Shown here in pieces: positions 1 through 10,181 of a DNA stretch of 64,000 nt. Numbering within the stretch: position 1 is the first letter of the stretch; the number at the start of each line of letters is the position of its first letter. The notes below the pieces were generated by a model, which worked only from the letters and a program-made list of their open reading frames with translations, was not told the DNA's origin and did not search any database. The position numbers were made by a program, and so were the translations under genes. The DNA is from Ruminococcus sp. (GTDB lineage: Bacteria; Bacillota; Clostridia; Oscillospirales; Ruminococcaceae): assembly GCA_024403935.1 (NCBI GenBank), contig JAKSQV010000004.1:1-64000 (forward strand), given 5' to 3'.

Positions 1-1019
1 AGGTGCTTGAGCGCAAACAGATCATTTACGGTCCGAACAAGGGCGTACTTCCGCTGAGAAAGTCCGTGTCAGACCGTATACAGAAAAAGCATGGCGTGAA
101 GTATGATCCCGAAAGCGAGATACTCGTCACAGTCGGCGGCTCTGAGGCTATCGACCTTGTGGTGAGAGGAATGCTTGATCCGGGGGATGAGGTGCTCGTG
201 GTAGAGCCTTGTTTCGTGTGCTATGCTCCGCTCGTGGAGCTTATGGGAGGCGTTGCCGTGCCCGTGCCCGTGAAGGGAGAGAACAACTTCAAGCTCACGG
301 TCGATGACCTGCGGGGAAAGGTAACAGAGCGTACAAAGCTTCTGGTACTGCCGTTCCCGAACAATCCCACAGGTGCAATAATGACACGCGAGGATCTCGA
401 ACCTATTGCTGAGTTCCTGCGCGGCACAAATATTGTTGTACTTACCGATGAGATATATTCTGAGCTCACATACGGCAGAAAACACTTCTCGATTATCGAG
501 CTTGAGGGGATGCGTGAGCGAACAGTCTATGTCAACGGCTTTTCCAAGGCGTATGCAATGACAGGCTGGAGACTCGGATATCTTGCCGCTCCTGCTCCGA
601 TTGTATCACAGATAGCAAAGATACACCAGTACGGTATCATGTGCAGTCCGTACATAAGCCAGAACGCCGCAGTAACAGCTCTTGAATCATGTGATGATGA
701 AGTGGCGAAGATGGTGGACGAGTATAATATCCGCCGCCGTTTTCTTGTCAGTGAACTCAACAGGCTCGGACTCACCTGCTTCGATCCCGAAGGCGCATTC
801 TATGTATTCCCGTGCATTAAAAGCACAGGACTGAGCAGCGACGAGTTCTGCGAACGTCTGCTTTATGAAAACAAGGTGGCAGCCGTTCCGGGAAGTGCGT
901 TCGGTGCATCGGGTGAGGGATATATCCGCATATCCTATGCTTATTCGTTTAAGCATCTCATGGAAGCAATGAAACGCATAGAACAGTTTGTCATCAAGCT
1001 CAGGGAGGAGAAGAAATGA
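1..1019 (+). CDS. Pyridoxal-phosphate aminotransferase, class I/II (5' end cut by the window)
   Basis: A PLP-dependent aminotransferase of fold type I, cytosolic, probably acting on an aromatic or branched amino acid; the substrate cannot be told from sequence. The Schiff-base lysine lies in GFSKAYAMTGWRLGY, the conserved PNNPTG precedes it, and the phosphate-binding arginine is in WRLGY. The visible part starts inside the N-terminal region (YGPNKGVLPLR, where family members have YTxNxGxxxLR), so about 50 residues are missing. A GTG at position 3 is therefore probably not the start. The stop overlaps the start of ispE by 4 bases (ATGA), which implies translational coupling. Confidence 0.88.
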   Translation, partial: VLERKQIIYGPNKGVLPLRKSVSDRIQKKHGVKYDPESEILVTVGGSEAIDLVVRGMLDPGDEVLVVEPCFVCYAPLVELMGGVAVPVPVKGENNFKLTVDDLRGKVTERTKLLVLPFPNNPTGAIMTREDLEPIAEFLRGTNIVVLTDEIYSELTYGRKHFSIIELEGMRERTVYVNGFSKAYAMTGWRLGYLAAPAPIVSQIAKIHQYGIMCSPYISQNAAVTALESCDDEVAKMVDEYNIRRRFLVSELNRLGLTCFDPEGAFYVFPCIKSTGLSSDEFCERLLYENKVAAVPGSAFGASGEGYIRISYAYSFKHLMEAMKRIEQFVIKLREEKK

Positions 1020-1876
1020 GAGTAAAAACGGCTGCAAAGATCAATCTTGCGCTTGATGTGGTCGGCAGGCTGGATAACGGCTATCATGCGATAGAGAGCG
1101 TGTTCCAGACAGTCGGTATATATGACGAGGTCACAGTTGAGCTGTGCGAAGGCACTGATATTGAGATAACCTGCGAGATGCCGCAGAAATTTGCCGATGC
1201 CGATCCGATACCGTGCGATGAGCACAATATCGCCTATAAAGCGGCACGAGCCTATCTGGACAGGAACGGTCTGGAAGCAGGCTGCCGTATACATATTAAA
1301 AAGGATATCCCCTCACAGGCAGGCATGGGCGGCGGAAGCTCCGATGCCGCGGCAGTAATGTACTGCCTGCACAAATTGCTTGGGAAGGATATACCGCCGA
1401 CTCAGAGCATAGGTGCAGATGTGCCGTTCTTTCTCACAGGCGGAACAGCCTATGTATCGGGGATAGGGGAGAATATCAGACCGATCACCGATTATTCGGG
1501 CAGGATACTTGTTATCGCAAAGGGCACAGAGGGTGTTTCCACGGCTGAGGCATACGGACTCATTGACGGAATGGAAGCCCCTGCTCATCCCGATACTGAC
1601 AAACTGGTCAATGCGGTTGAAAATGCTCCCGATGAAGCGTACAGATATTTCGGCAATCTCTTTGAGGAAGCCGTGCATCTCAGAGAAGTGGGCGATATAG
1701 AAGATAAGATGACTGCGTGCGGTGCTCTCAGAGCAGTCATGACGGGAAGCGGCTCTGCTGTATTCGGACTTTTCACGGAAAGAGAGTCTGCTGAGATATG
1801 CGCCGCAAAGCTCAGAACTGACGGATATTTTGCAGAGGTATGCGAGACTGTCGGCAGTTCATTTATCGAGGAGTAA
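1016..1876 (+). CDS. ispE: 4-diphosphocytidyl-2-C-methyl-D-erythritol kinase IspE
   Basis: A GHMP-family kinase that phosphorylates CDP-methylerythritol at the 2-position in the non-mevalonate isoprenoid pathway; cytosolic. The N-terminus (KTAAKINLALDV) is typical of IspE, and the ATP-binding GHMP motif PSQAGMGGGSSDAAA is intact at about residues 98-112. The C-terminal glycine loop MTGSGSAVFGLF is also present. The 286-residue length matches the family. It is translationally coupled to the aminotransferase through an ATGA overlap. A strong terminator follows 36 bases after the stop, so it ends the transcript. Confidence 0.95.
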   Translation: MRVKTAAKINLALDVVGRLDNGYHAIESVFQTVGIYDEVTVELCEGTDIEITCEMPQKFADADPIPCDEHNIAYKAARAYLDRNGLEAGCRIHIKKDIPSQAGMGGGSSDAAAVMYCLHKLLGKDIPPTQSIGADVPFFLTGGTAYVSGIGENIRPITDYSGRILVIAKGTEGVSTAEAYGLIDGMEAPAHPDTDKLVNAVENAPDEAYRYFGNLFEEAVHLREVGDIEDKMTACGALRAVMTGSGSAVFGLFTERESAEICAAKLRTDGYFAEVCETVGSSFIEE

Positions 1877-1912
1877 AAAGCATTGCGCTGTTATAACGGA
1901 TGCATACACATC

Positions 1913-1942
1913 AAGAGCTCAGGTTGTCCTGAGCTCTTTTTT
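1913..1942 (+). terminator. Rho-independent terminator of ispE
   Basis: An 11-bp perfect stem (AAGAGCTCAGG with CCTGAGCTCTT) closes a TTGT loop and runs directly into a T tract. Confidence 0.93.
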
Positions 1943-2151
1943 GCAGCTGTCCATTATGCAATGTAAATAGATTGTTATAACGCATTTGCTGCAAAATATT
2001 CATTATATACACCATTTCTGCGGAATATGGGTTGTAGGGGCGGCTTTATTGTGGTATTTTTTAATATGGTATATTTTGTGACAATGCCTTATCGGCATAT
2101 TCAATGGGAGGTATATCTGCTTATTTTCTACACAGGAAAGAAGGTTTTTGA

Positions 2152-5100
2152 ATGAAAAATCATTTCACAAGAGCTGTTGCTTCGGCAGCGGCGGCAGCAG
2201 TGCTTGCTGCCGTTACACTACCGGCGATACCGACGAGTATGGCTGCTGTTCAGACAGGAATAGCAGTCAAGAGTGTCGGACAACTGGACGATCGGGCTTA
2301 TCTGCGCGGTAATGCGGAAGTCGTGAAGGACAACGAGCTCGGCTCAAATGTACTGTCTCTCAAGGGCGGTTCTTTCGGAGCAGGATGGCTTGAGCTGCCT
2401 GAGCTGTTCAAGAACGGCTGCGAGAAGGGCTTTACTTTCTCAATGAAGTATCGCCTTAATTCAGATGTGACAAACTACTCACGTCTGTTCCAGTTTGCTA
2501 CTGTGCCGTTCGGTACGGGCAATGCTCCATCCTATTCTTCACCCGATATCTCCGTTGATGTTAAGGACAAGACTTCGTTCCGCGCGAGCATATTTGCAGG
2601 TACGGGAGACTCAACACTTGACGATGAGAAGCACCGTGCTATTTTTGACCTTGATGCCGCCCCTGACAGCGGAAAGTGGCATGAGCTTACACTGGTCTGC
2701 TCAGGCAGCGATGCGACCTATTACATCGACAATGAAAAAGTCGGCTATGAGGCAGATACCATATCCGATACCATGAGCAGTCTGTTCTCCGAGAAGGTGC
2801 TCGACAAGTATATATACAATTCAATTGGTCATTCTCTTTATTCCGATAATGACATCAGTATGTCAGTAGATGATATTACATTCTACGATGTCTATAACGG
2901 ACAGATATCCAACGGAATACCGCTGTACCGCTATACATTTGAAGGTGATTCTGTTACAAAGTATGAGATAGAGGTGACAGAAGAAAAGTCAAAATCGCGT
3001 ACAGGTGCAGAGGTCACAAGCCTTCCGACACTGATGACGACCTCTCCCTCGGGAAAGCTCGTTACTAAGATATGGTACGATAACAACGGAAGCTACTACT
3101 ATTCTGTTGATAAGGCAGGCGGAGAAACAGTCATAAGCCCGTCGAAGATGGGACTTGTCCTCGGAAACGAGGACCTCTCAAGCGGATTCCCCAAGACCGC
3201 TCCTGCGGCTACGATCACTCCGCATGATGAGACATACACCATGCCTTACGGAAAGCATACCACAATACGTGACTGCTACAATGAGATCTCGTTCCCGCTC
3301 GTAAAGGGCAATTCGATACTGACTGTGTATATCCGCACCTATGATGACGGAATCGGTCTGCGCTATGCTCTGAACAAGGGTGCAACGATCAAGGAGGAGT
3401 CTACTGAGGTCATCTTCCCCGGAGGCTCAAAGTTCTGGGGCAACTGGCCGAATGCCACTTATGAGTGGGATATAGTGGAACTCCCGAAAGACAGAGCAAA
3501 TGAGACAAATGCCACCTATTCACTTCCGTATACAGGCGTGCTCGGCAACAACAGCACATGGGTAACTGTATCGGAGGCAAGCGTGTTCAACGAGCCTGAT
3601 CCGTATTGTGCAGGTGCTGTACAGTTCCTCGGCAACTACCACAGTCTCCGGTTCAAGGGCGGTGTAAAGGTAAGCGGCATATCTATGAACAAGGCGTTCC
3701 ATACTCCGTGGAGAGCTGTTGTCATCGGTGATACCCTTGATGAGATGTCATCGAGCGACCTCATCCTCAACCTCAATCCTCCGTCACAGATCGAGGATAC
3801 GAGCTGGATACGCCCCGGTAAGACAGCGTGGTCATGGTGGAGCAGCGGCGGCGATTCACCGGTAATGTACCACACACAGAAGGATTACATCGACTTTGCC
3901 GCAAATAACGGCTGGGATTTCGTGTGTCTTGACTTCGGCTGGGCTCTCTGGGATGACAGCGAAGCAAAGGTACGCGAGCTCTGTGAATATGCAGCAGAAA
4001 GAGGCATAGGCATCTATCTGTGGTATGGCGTAAACAATACAGGACACAAAGGCTATAAGGACAGCAAGGGCAATCCGGCATATCCGTATTATTCACTGCT
4101 CGATGAGGCAACGATAGTCCGCGAGTTCGAGCGTATACACGGGCTTGGAGTACAGGGCGTAAAGGTCGATTACTACGAGAGCGACACTCAGGCAACAATG
4201 AAGCAGATGTACCTCTGCGCTACAATAGCAGCAAAGAATCATCTCATGGTGCTCTTTCACGGCTGTACGATCCCCCGCGGTGAGAGCCGCACATTCCCGA
4301 ATATAGTTTCATTTGAAGCTATTAACGGATCAGAGTATTATAAGTGGTTTGAATCTCCCTCACTCGCAAACCGTGTATCCTATACATTTACACGAAATGT
4401 TGTCGGCTCGGCTGACTTCACTCCCACAGGCATCCCGATATACGGTATAAAGGCAACAGCAGGCTTTGCACTTGCCGATGTTGTCACAATAGAATCAGGC
4501 ATACAGCATTTTGCCCATTCTGTATACACATACGAGGGCAATCCCGCACTTCCGCTCCTTAATGACGTTCCTGTCGCATGGGAAGACATGAAGGTGCTTG
4601 ACGGCTATCCGATGCAGTTCAATGTCACAGCAAGAAGAAGCAGTGACGAATGGTTCATAGGAGCCTCAACACTTCAGGCGCGTACGATCGACATCAAGCT
4701 TTCCGACCTGATAAGTGACGGCGTTTACAATGCCTACATCTTCGGTGATAATGCAGACGGAAGTGCCATTGAGATCAAAAAGCTTGAGGGACTTACTTCA
4801 AAGGATACCATCACACAGAAGCTTCTTGCGAATGGCGGCTGCGTTATCAAGCTCACAAAGAATCAGATGAATCTCACGACTCCTTACTCGAACTATCAGT
4901 TCTACGAGGCAGAGAATGCAAAGCTTGGCGGCGGTGCAAAGCTCACCACTGGCAAGGATGCGAAGTACAGCTCCAACAGCGCATACGTCGGCTATGTCGG
5001 CGGAAGCGGCGGCGGTTCTGTTACGTTCGCAAACGTCAGGGCTGACAAGGACGGTGAGTATCCGCTGCGAATATATTACATATCAGGTGAGTACAGAAGC

Positions 5101-5490
5101 CTTAAGGTAGATGTTAACGGACAGTTTACAGCCAAGCTTGACAATCTGTTTGCAAATCAGGGCGACTGGTCGGGAATACGTGCAGTTAACACGACAGTCA
5201 AGCTCAAAGCAGGCGACAATACGATAAAGCTCTACAACGATCAGGGCAATGCTCCGTCGATAGACCGTATCGCACTCGCTATTCCGCTTGACAAGTGCAT
5301 AGGTGACGTAAATCTTGACGGCACAGTAAGTGCTGCCGATCTCGTCTGCATGGAGAGATACCTCCTCAAAGCGGAGAAGTTCTCCAAGCAGCAGTTTGAA
5401 AAGGCTGATCTTGACGGAGACGGCACGGTTGATACCTTTGACCTGATAAAGCTCAGAAAAATACTGACAACTATTGTATGGGACAACTAA
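2152..5490 (+). CDS. Secreted GH97 glycosidase with LamG-like, CBM35-like and dockerin modules
   Basis: An exported alpha-glycosidase of family GH97 destined for a cellulosome. Module order: signal peptide (about 1-32); concanavalin-like (LamG type) domain (about 38-245); GH97 N-terminal sandwich and barrel (about 270-905; landmarks GKTAWSWWSSGGD, GVKVDYYESDTQ, HGCTIPRGESRTFPN, FEAINGSEYYKW); CBM6/35-like domain (about 915-1045); type I dockerin (about 1051-1112) with two calcium loops, DVNLDGTVSAAD and DLDGDGTVDTFD. In GH97 the retaining alpha-galactosidase branch carries an Asp nucleophile at the end of strand 4, where inverting SusB-type enzymes lack it. D673 in KVDYYESD occupies that place, so a retaining enzyme is inferred. 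Start ATG follows a GGAAAGAAGG site. The GH95 gene lies 27 bases downstream, so the two form an operon. Confidence 0.93.
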   Translation: MKNHFTRAVASAAAAAVLAAVTLPAIPTSMAAVQTGIAVKSVGQLDDRAYLRGNAEVVKDNELGSNVLSLKGGSFGAGWLELPELFKNGCEKGFTFSMKYRLNSDVTNYSRLFQFATVPFGTGNAPSYSSPDISVDVKDKTSFRASIFAGTGDSTLDDEKHRAIFDLDAAPDSGKWHELTLVCSGSDATYYIDNEKVGYEADTISDTMSSLFSEKVLDKYIYNSIGHSLYSDNDISMSVDDITFYDVYNGQISNGIPLYRYTFEGDSVTKYEIEVTEEKSKSRTGAEVTSLPTLMTTSPSGKLVTKIWYDNNGSYYYSVDKAGGETVISPSKMGLVLGNEDLSSGFPKTAPAATITPHDETYTMPYGKHTTIRDCYNEISFPLVKGNSILTVYIRTYDDGIGLRYALNKGATIKEESTEVIFPGGSKFWGNWPNATYEWDIVELPKDRANETNATYSLPYTGVLGNNSTWVTVSEASVFNEPDPYCAGAVQFLGNYHSLRFKGGVKVSGISMNKAFHTPWRAVVIGDTLDEMSSSDLILNLNPPSQIEDTSWIRPGKTAWSWWSSGGDSPVMYHTQKDYIDFAANNGWDFVCLDFGWALWDDSEAKVRELCEYAAERGIGIYLWYGVNNTGHKGYKDSKGNPAYPYYSLLDEATIVREFERIHGLGVQGVKVDYYESDTQATMKQMYLCATIAAKNHLMVLFHGCTIPRGESRTFPNIVSFEAINGSEYYKWFESPSLANRVSYTFTRNVVGSADFTPTGIPIYGIKATAGFALADVVTIESGIQHFAHSVYTYEGNPALPLLNDVPVAWEDMKVLDGYPMQFNVTARRSSDEWFIGASTLQARTIDIKLSDLISDGVYNAYIFGDNADGSAIEIKKLEGLTSKDTITQKLLANGGCVIKLTKNQMNLTTPYSNYQFYEAENAKLGGGAKLTTGKDAKYSSNSAYVGYVGGSGGGSVTFANVRADKDGEYPLRIYYISGEYRSLKVDVNGQFTAKLDNLFANQGDWSGIRAVNTTVKLKAGDNTIKLYNDQGNAPSIDRIALAIPLDKCIGDVNLDGTVSAADLVCMERYLLKAEKFSKQQFEKADLDGDGTVDTFDLIKLRKILTTIVWDN

Positions 5491-5517
5491 TGACTATATT
5501 AAAAGGGGAAAATCATA

Positions 5518-8500
5518 ATGAATCTGATAAAGAAATTTCTTTCTGTTTGTATGTCAGCCTGTATGGTACTGCCTCTTGCCTCGGGAATACCAGAGGCAGA
5601 GAAGGCGGTTACGGTCGCAAAAGCTGCAGAGTATTCCTATGATGAGGACATGGTAATGCGCTATACGACCATGGCTGGCAACGTCAACACCAACAATGCA
5701 TGGAACAATGATGAATCGTTCTACAAGGCTCTTCCTGTAGGCAACGGACGTATCGGCGGCATGGTTTACGGAAACTATCCCGACGAGCTTATCGACCTCA
5801 ATGAGTGTACGGTATGGAGCTCAGGTCCGAGCAACAACAATAAGAGCGGTGCATCAAACAGCCTGAAGCAGGCGCAGGATCTCCTGAAAAGCGGCAAATA
5901 CAAGGAGGCAAACGACCTTATCAGCAGCAAGATGATAGGCGGCGGTGAAGCAAGATATCAGATGGTAGGCGGACTGAAGCTGTCGTTCGGTCATAAGAAT
6001 GTTACGGGCTATACCCGTCTGCTTGACATGAACGATGCTGTCGCACGTACCGAGTACACCTGCGACGGAGTCAAATACCTCCGTGAGACATTTGTCAGCC
6101 ATCCCGATCAGGTAATGGTAACGCGCATTACATCGGACAAGTCAGGTTCGGTCTCGATGAGTGTCGGCTATGAGAATGTCCTCAACGGCGGAGCTTCCGC
6201 AGAGGGCAGCGATACTCTTGTTGCCAACGGTCACGGAAGCGATGACAACTACGTTAAGGGCGCGGTATATTTCTCATCGCGCACAAAGGTAATTCCCGAA
6301 AACGGCTCAGTAAGCGCAGGCAGCGGCAAGCTCAATGTATCGGGGGCTGATTCGGTGCTCATACTGACTACGGTACGAACAAACTTCGTTGATTACAAGA
6401 CCTGCAACGCTGATGAAAAGAGTGCGGCAAAGGCTGATCTTGCTGCGGCTGAGAAGAAGTCCTACGACCAGCTTTACAGCGCACACAAGGCGGACTATCA
6501 GGAGCTTTTCAAGCGCGTTGACGTTGATCTCGGCGGAGACAGCGCAACAGCCAATTCCAAAACGATACCCACCCGTATCAGCGAATTCGGCAAAACCGAC
6601 GATCCGAAGATGGTAAAGATACTCTACCAGTACGGACGCTATCTGATGATAAGCGCATCACGTGATTCGCAGCCTATGAACCTTCAGGGCATCTGGAACA
6701 AGTATTCCTCACCTGCATGGGGCAGTAAAGCTACGACTAACATCAACTACGAGATGAATTACTGGCCTGCAATGACCACGAATCTTGAGGAGTGCTTTGC
6801 TCCGTTCGTGGATAAGGCTATATCAATGCAGGCAAACGGAAACGAGACAGCAAGAGTTCACTACGGTATCACTGAGGGCTGGGTGCTCCACCACAACACC
6901 GACATCTGGAACAGAACTGCTCCTATCGACGGTGCATGGGGACAGTGGCCTGTTGGCGGTGCATGGGTATCGAATATGCTTTATGATGCCTATCGTTTCA
7001 ATCAGAACGACAGCTATCTCGAAAAAATCTATCCCACTATCAAGGGAAGTGCTTCATTCCTCAATCAGCTCATGCAGACGGTCAAGATAGACGGACAGGA
7101 TTATTCAGTTATCAGTCCGAGTACCTCTCCCGAGCTCAATCTGCCGCCATACAGCGGTAAGAACGAGGCGTTCTGCGATTACGGAGTTACAATGGATAAC
7201 GGTATTACGCGTGAGCTGTTCAAGGATGTTACCGAAGCATCCGAGATCCTCGGCAGAGACGAGACGCTCCGCAGCGACCTCAACTCAAAGCTTACGCTCA
7301 TCAGACCTGAAACGATAGGAAGCTGGGGACAGATTCAGGAATGGGCTCACGACTGGGATAACCCGAAAGAGACTCACAGACACATTTCTCACATGTATGC
7401 TCTTTTCCCCGGATTTGAGATCACTCCTACGGACAACCCCACAACTGCGAAGGGTGCCGAGACTTCACTCAACGGACGCGGTGACAGCGGTACAGGCTGG
7501 TCTGAGGGATGGAAGCTCAACTGCTGGGCACGTCTTGAGGACGGCGAGCACGCATACAAGCTTGTAAAGCTCCTCGTTTCGCCTGTTGCAGGCAACGGAA
7601 GACTTTACGACAACCTCTGGGACGCTCATCCGCCTTTCCAGATCGACGGAAACTTCGGCTTCACATCAGGTGTTACCGAGATGCTTCTCCAGAGCCACAA
7701 TGACGTAATCTCACTTCTTCCTGCACTTCCTCAGAAGTGGAACACAGGTCACGCAAACGGTCTCCGTGCACGCGGAAACTTTACGGTCAAGGAAATGAGC
7801 TGGACAAACGGCTCTCTTGATGAAGCAGTCATCTATTCAGGCTCAGGCGGTGTATGTACAGTCAAGTATGCGGGCGCAACAGTCAGCTTTGACACAGAGG
7901 CAGGTAAGGAATATACGCTTGACGGCGCACTCATGATAAACGGCTCTGACGAGATGCAGAATCTTGCACTCGGCAAAAAGGTGACAGCTTCAGGCGCAGA
8001 GAATGAAACCGATGCCGCACTTGCTGTTGACGGCAAGGACAATACAAAGTGGAGCCATCTTGACGGTCTTGGCGGCGAATGGATACAGGTTGACCTCGGC
8101 GAGGAATACGACATCAGCCGTTATGTTATCAAGTTTGCAGGTGTAAAGGAAGCCATTAAGTACAATGCGCGTGATTTCAAGCTCGAAGCCAGTACAGACG
8201 GCACGAGCTGGAGCGATATAACTACAGTTTACGGCAATACCAAAACAGTTGCAGGCGGAAGCCTCAAGGATATTTCAGCAAGATACGTGAAGCTTACTCT
8301 CATGACATCAACGCAGAGCAATGACGGCGGTGCAAGAGTGTATGAGATAGAGCTGTGGGGTGGAAGCGGAATACCTCCCGTACCCGTATCTGCATATAAT
8401 AAGACCGAGGCGTGCAGTTACAGATCAAAGCACGGCACAGTCCGCAAGGACCACGATGACACCGATCTCGGCTATATCACAGACGGTTCATACGTAGTAT

Positions 8501-8961
8501 ACAGAAATATGGACTTTGAAACAGGAGCACAGGGCTTCAGGATCAAGGCTGCAAGCGAGTCCGAAGGCGGAACGGTCGAGGTACGAGTAGGCGGAGCCAA
8601 TGGTACTCTCATCGGAACCTGCGACATTACAGGCACGAGCGGTTGGACAGAGTTCAAGGAGTTTGAATGTAAGACAAAGCAGTGCACAGGAGTAAACGAC
8701 GTTTATCTCATATTCACCGGTACAGAACCCTACCTCTTCAATGTGGCTGATTTCAGCTTCTATGGCATCAAGGGAGACATCAACGGCGACAGAGTTGTTG
8801 ATACCTTTGACCTTATCCTCGGCCGTCAGGCTATAACAGGCAAGACGGAGCTTGAAGGACTTTCAAGGTCAAATGCTGATATCGAAGTTGATGAAAAGAT
8901 CGCCATAAGCGATATGGTGCTTCTTCAGAAGTACCTTCTCGGAAGCAGTTCCAAGCTCTGA
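5518..8961 (+). CDS. Secreted GH95 alpha-L-fucosidase with CBM32, CBM6-like and dockerin modules
   Basis: A family GH95 alpha-1,2-L-fucosidase (some members act on alpha-L-galactosides) exported for cellulosome assembly. It carries a signal peptide (about 1-37) and the GH95 N-domain signature ALPVGNGRIGGMVYG. The helical-barrel motifs are NLQGIWN, NINYEMNYWPA, ISPSTSPE and HPPFQIDGNFG; D710 in DGNFG matches the Asp that works with two Asn residues as general base in characterised members. An F5/8 type C domain (CBM32, about 808-955), a CBM6-like domain (about 965-1082) and a dockerin (about 1086-1147) follow. Both dockerin loops keep their Asp ligands although the glycines are lost (INGDRV, IEVDEK). 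It follows the GH97 gene by 27 bases with an AAAGGGGAA site. Confidence 0.94.
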   Translation: MNLIKKFLSVCMSACMVLPLASGIPEAEKAVTVAKAAEYSYDEDMVMRYTTMAGNVNTNNAWNNDESFYKALPVGNGRIGGMVYGNYPDELIDLNECTVWSSGPSNNNKSGASNSLKQAQDLLKSGKYKEANDLISSKMIGGGEARYQMVGGLKLSFGHKNVTGYTRLLDMNDAVARTEYTCDGVKYLRETFVSHPDQVMVTRITSDKSGSVSMSVGYENVLNGGASAEGSDTLVANGHGSDDNYVKGAVYFSSRTKVIPENGSVSAGSGKLNVSGADSVLILTTVRTNFVDYKTCNADEKSAAKADLAAAEKKSYDQLYSAHKADYQELFKRVDVDLGGDSATANSKTIPTRISEFGKTDDPKMVKILYQYGRYLMISASRDSQPMNLQGIWNKYSSPAWGSKATTNINYEMNYWPAMTTNLEECFAPFVDKAISMQANGNETARVHYGITEGWVLHHNTDIWNRTAPIDGAWGQWPVGGAWVSNMLYDAYRFNQNDSYLEKIYPTIKGSASFLNQLMQTVKIDGQDYSVISPSTSPELNLPPYSGKNEAFCDYGVTMDNGITRELFKDVTEASEILGRDETLRSDLNSKLTLIRPETIGSWGQIQEWAHDWDNPKETHRHISHMYALFPGFEITPTDNPTTAKGAETSLNGRGDSGTGWSEGWKLNCWARLEDGEHAYKLVKLLVSPVAGNGRLYDNLWDAHPPFQIDGNFGFTSGVTEMLLQSHNDVISLLPALPQKWNTGHANGLRARGNFTVKEMSWTNGSLDEAVIYSGSGGVCTVKYAGATVSFDTEAGKEYTLDGALMINGSDEMQNLALGKKVTASGAENETDAALAVDGKDNTKWSHLDGLGGEWIQVDLGEEYDISRYVIKFAGVKEAIKYNARDFKLEASTDGTSWSDITTVYGNTKTVAGGSLKDISARYVKLTLMTSTQSNDGGARVYEIELWGGSGIPPVPVSAYNKTEACSYRSKHGTVRKDHDDTDLGYITDGSYVVYRNMDFETGAQGFRIKAASESEGGTVEVRVGGANGTLIGTCDITGTSGWTEFKEFECKTKQCTGVNDVYLIFTGTEPYLFNVADFSFYGIKGDINGDRVVDTFDLILGRQAITGKTELEGLSRSNADIEVDEKIAISDMVLLQKYLLGSSSKL

Positions 8962-8966
8962 TAAAA

Positions 8967-9000
8967 AAACAGCACCTTATCACATGATAGGGTGCTGTTT
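8967..9000 (+). terminator. Terminator of the GH97-GH95 operon
   Basis: A 15-bp stem with one G-T wobble starts AAACAGCACC and ends GGTGCTGTTT, with an ACAT loop. It sits 5 bases after the GH95 stop. Confidence 0.88.
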
Positions 9001-9009
9001 ATTTCGACA

Positions 9010-9041
9010 AAAAAGCCCTGCTCATCTGAGCAGGGCTTTTT
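9010..9041. terminator. Bidirectional terminator between GH95 and ilvE
   Basis: A perfect 14-bp stem (AAAAAGCCCTGCTC with GAGCAGGGCTTTTT) around an ATCT loop. T tracts exist on both strands, so it can stop ilvE (minus) and any readthrough from GH95. Confidence 0.93.
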
Positions 9042-9050
9042 GATGTGTTA

Positions 9051-10118
9051 TTATTCAACAGGAACGATCCAACCGAATGTATCGTCGATCTTGCCCCACT
9101 GGATACCTGTCATTGTATCGTAGAGCATCTGAGAGATGTTGCCGATTTTGTTGCCGTTTATCTCCATAACCTTATCGCCCCACTTGAGGTGACCAACAGG
9201 TGAGATTACAGCAGCAGTACCTGTACCGAATACTTCGTCGAGCTTGCCTGCATCGTATGCATCAGCGATCTCCTGAATGTCGATGCGTCTCTCCTCAACT
9301 GTCAGGCCCTTGCTTCTGCAAACATCGATAGCGGACTTTCTTGTGATACCGGGAAGAATTGAGCCCTGCAGTTCAGGTGTAACTACCTTGCCGTCGATAA
9401 CGAAGAAGATGTTCATTGCGCCAACTTCCTCGATGTACTTCTGCTCAACGCCGTCGAGCCAGAGTACCTGTGAGTAGTTCTGCTTGTGAGCCTCGTCCTG
9501 ACCGATAAGTGAAGCAGCGTAGTTGCCGCCTGTCTTTGCGAATCCCATACCGCCTCTTACAGCGCGGACATACTTGCTCTCAACATAGATATTTACAGGG
9601 TTGAGGCCGCTCTCGTAGTATGCGCCTGAGGGAGAGAGGATTATCATGAAGAGGTACTGCTCGCCGGGCTTAACGCCGAGGAACGGATCAACTGCAATGA
9701 TGAACGGACGGATGTAGAGTGATTCGCCTTCCTTGGAAGGAACCCAGTCCTTTTCGATCTTGAGGAGCTCCATAAGGCACTGCATACCGAGCTCTTCGGG
9801 AAGCTGGGGGATAACGAGTCTTTCATTTGACTTGTTGAGTCTCTTGAAGTTCTCCTCAGGGCGGAAAAGCTGTACCTTGCCGTCAGCAGTACGGTAAGCC
9901 TTCATGCCCTCAAAAACTTCCTGACCGTAGTGGAAGCACATAGCGGCAGGGGAGAGGTCAATATTGCCGAAGGGCTTGATCTCTGGATCGTGCCAGCCTT
10001 TACCCTCATCGTAGGGCATAACGAGCATATAATCTGTGAAGATGTGACCGAAGCCGAGCTTGTCGCCGGGCTGGGGCTTAGCCTTGAGGGATGCTGCTTT
10101 TGTGAATTTGATTTCCAT
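9051..10118 (-). CDS. ilvE: Branched-chain amino acid aminotransferase IlvE
   Basis: A fold-type IV PLP transaminase that interconverts valine, leucine and isoleucine with their 2-keto acids; cytosolic. K195 in [13 protein letters not shown] is the PLP lysine. The family landmarks [15 protein letters not shown], the [13 protein letters not shown] segment and [12 protein letters not shown] are all present. The 355-residue length fits the long (group II) bacterial IlvE. It is transcribed alone or with the 43-aa membrane protein 63 bases upstream on the same strand, and ends at a strong bidirectional hairpin. Confidence 0.95.
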   Translation of the reverse strand: MEIKFTKAASLKAKPQPGDKLGFGHIFTDYMLVMPYDEGKGWHDPEIKPFGNIDLSPAAMCFHYGQEVFEGMKAYRTADGKVQLFRPEENFKRLNKSNERLVIPQLPEELGMQCLMELLKIEKDWVPSKEGESLYIRPFIIAVDPFLGVKPGEQYLFMIILSPSGAYYESGLNPVNIYVESKYVRAVRGGMGFAKTGGNYAASLIGQDEAHKQNYSQVLWLDGVEQKYIEEVGAMNIFFVIDGKVVTPELQGSILPGITRKSAIDVCRSKGLTVEERRIDIQEIADAYDAGKLDEVFGTGTAAVISPVGHLKWGDKVMEINGNKIGNISQMLYDTMTGIQWGKIDDTFGWIVPVE

Positions 10119-10181
10119 TATATTCTACCTTCTTTGATATATTTTCCGCATTCATCGTAGGACAGCGGAATAAATTATAGC

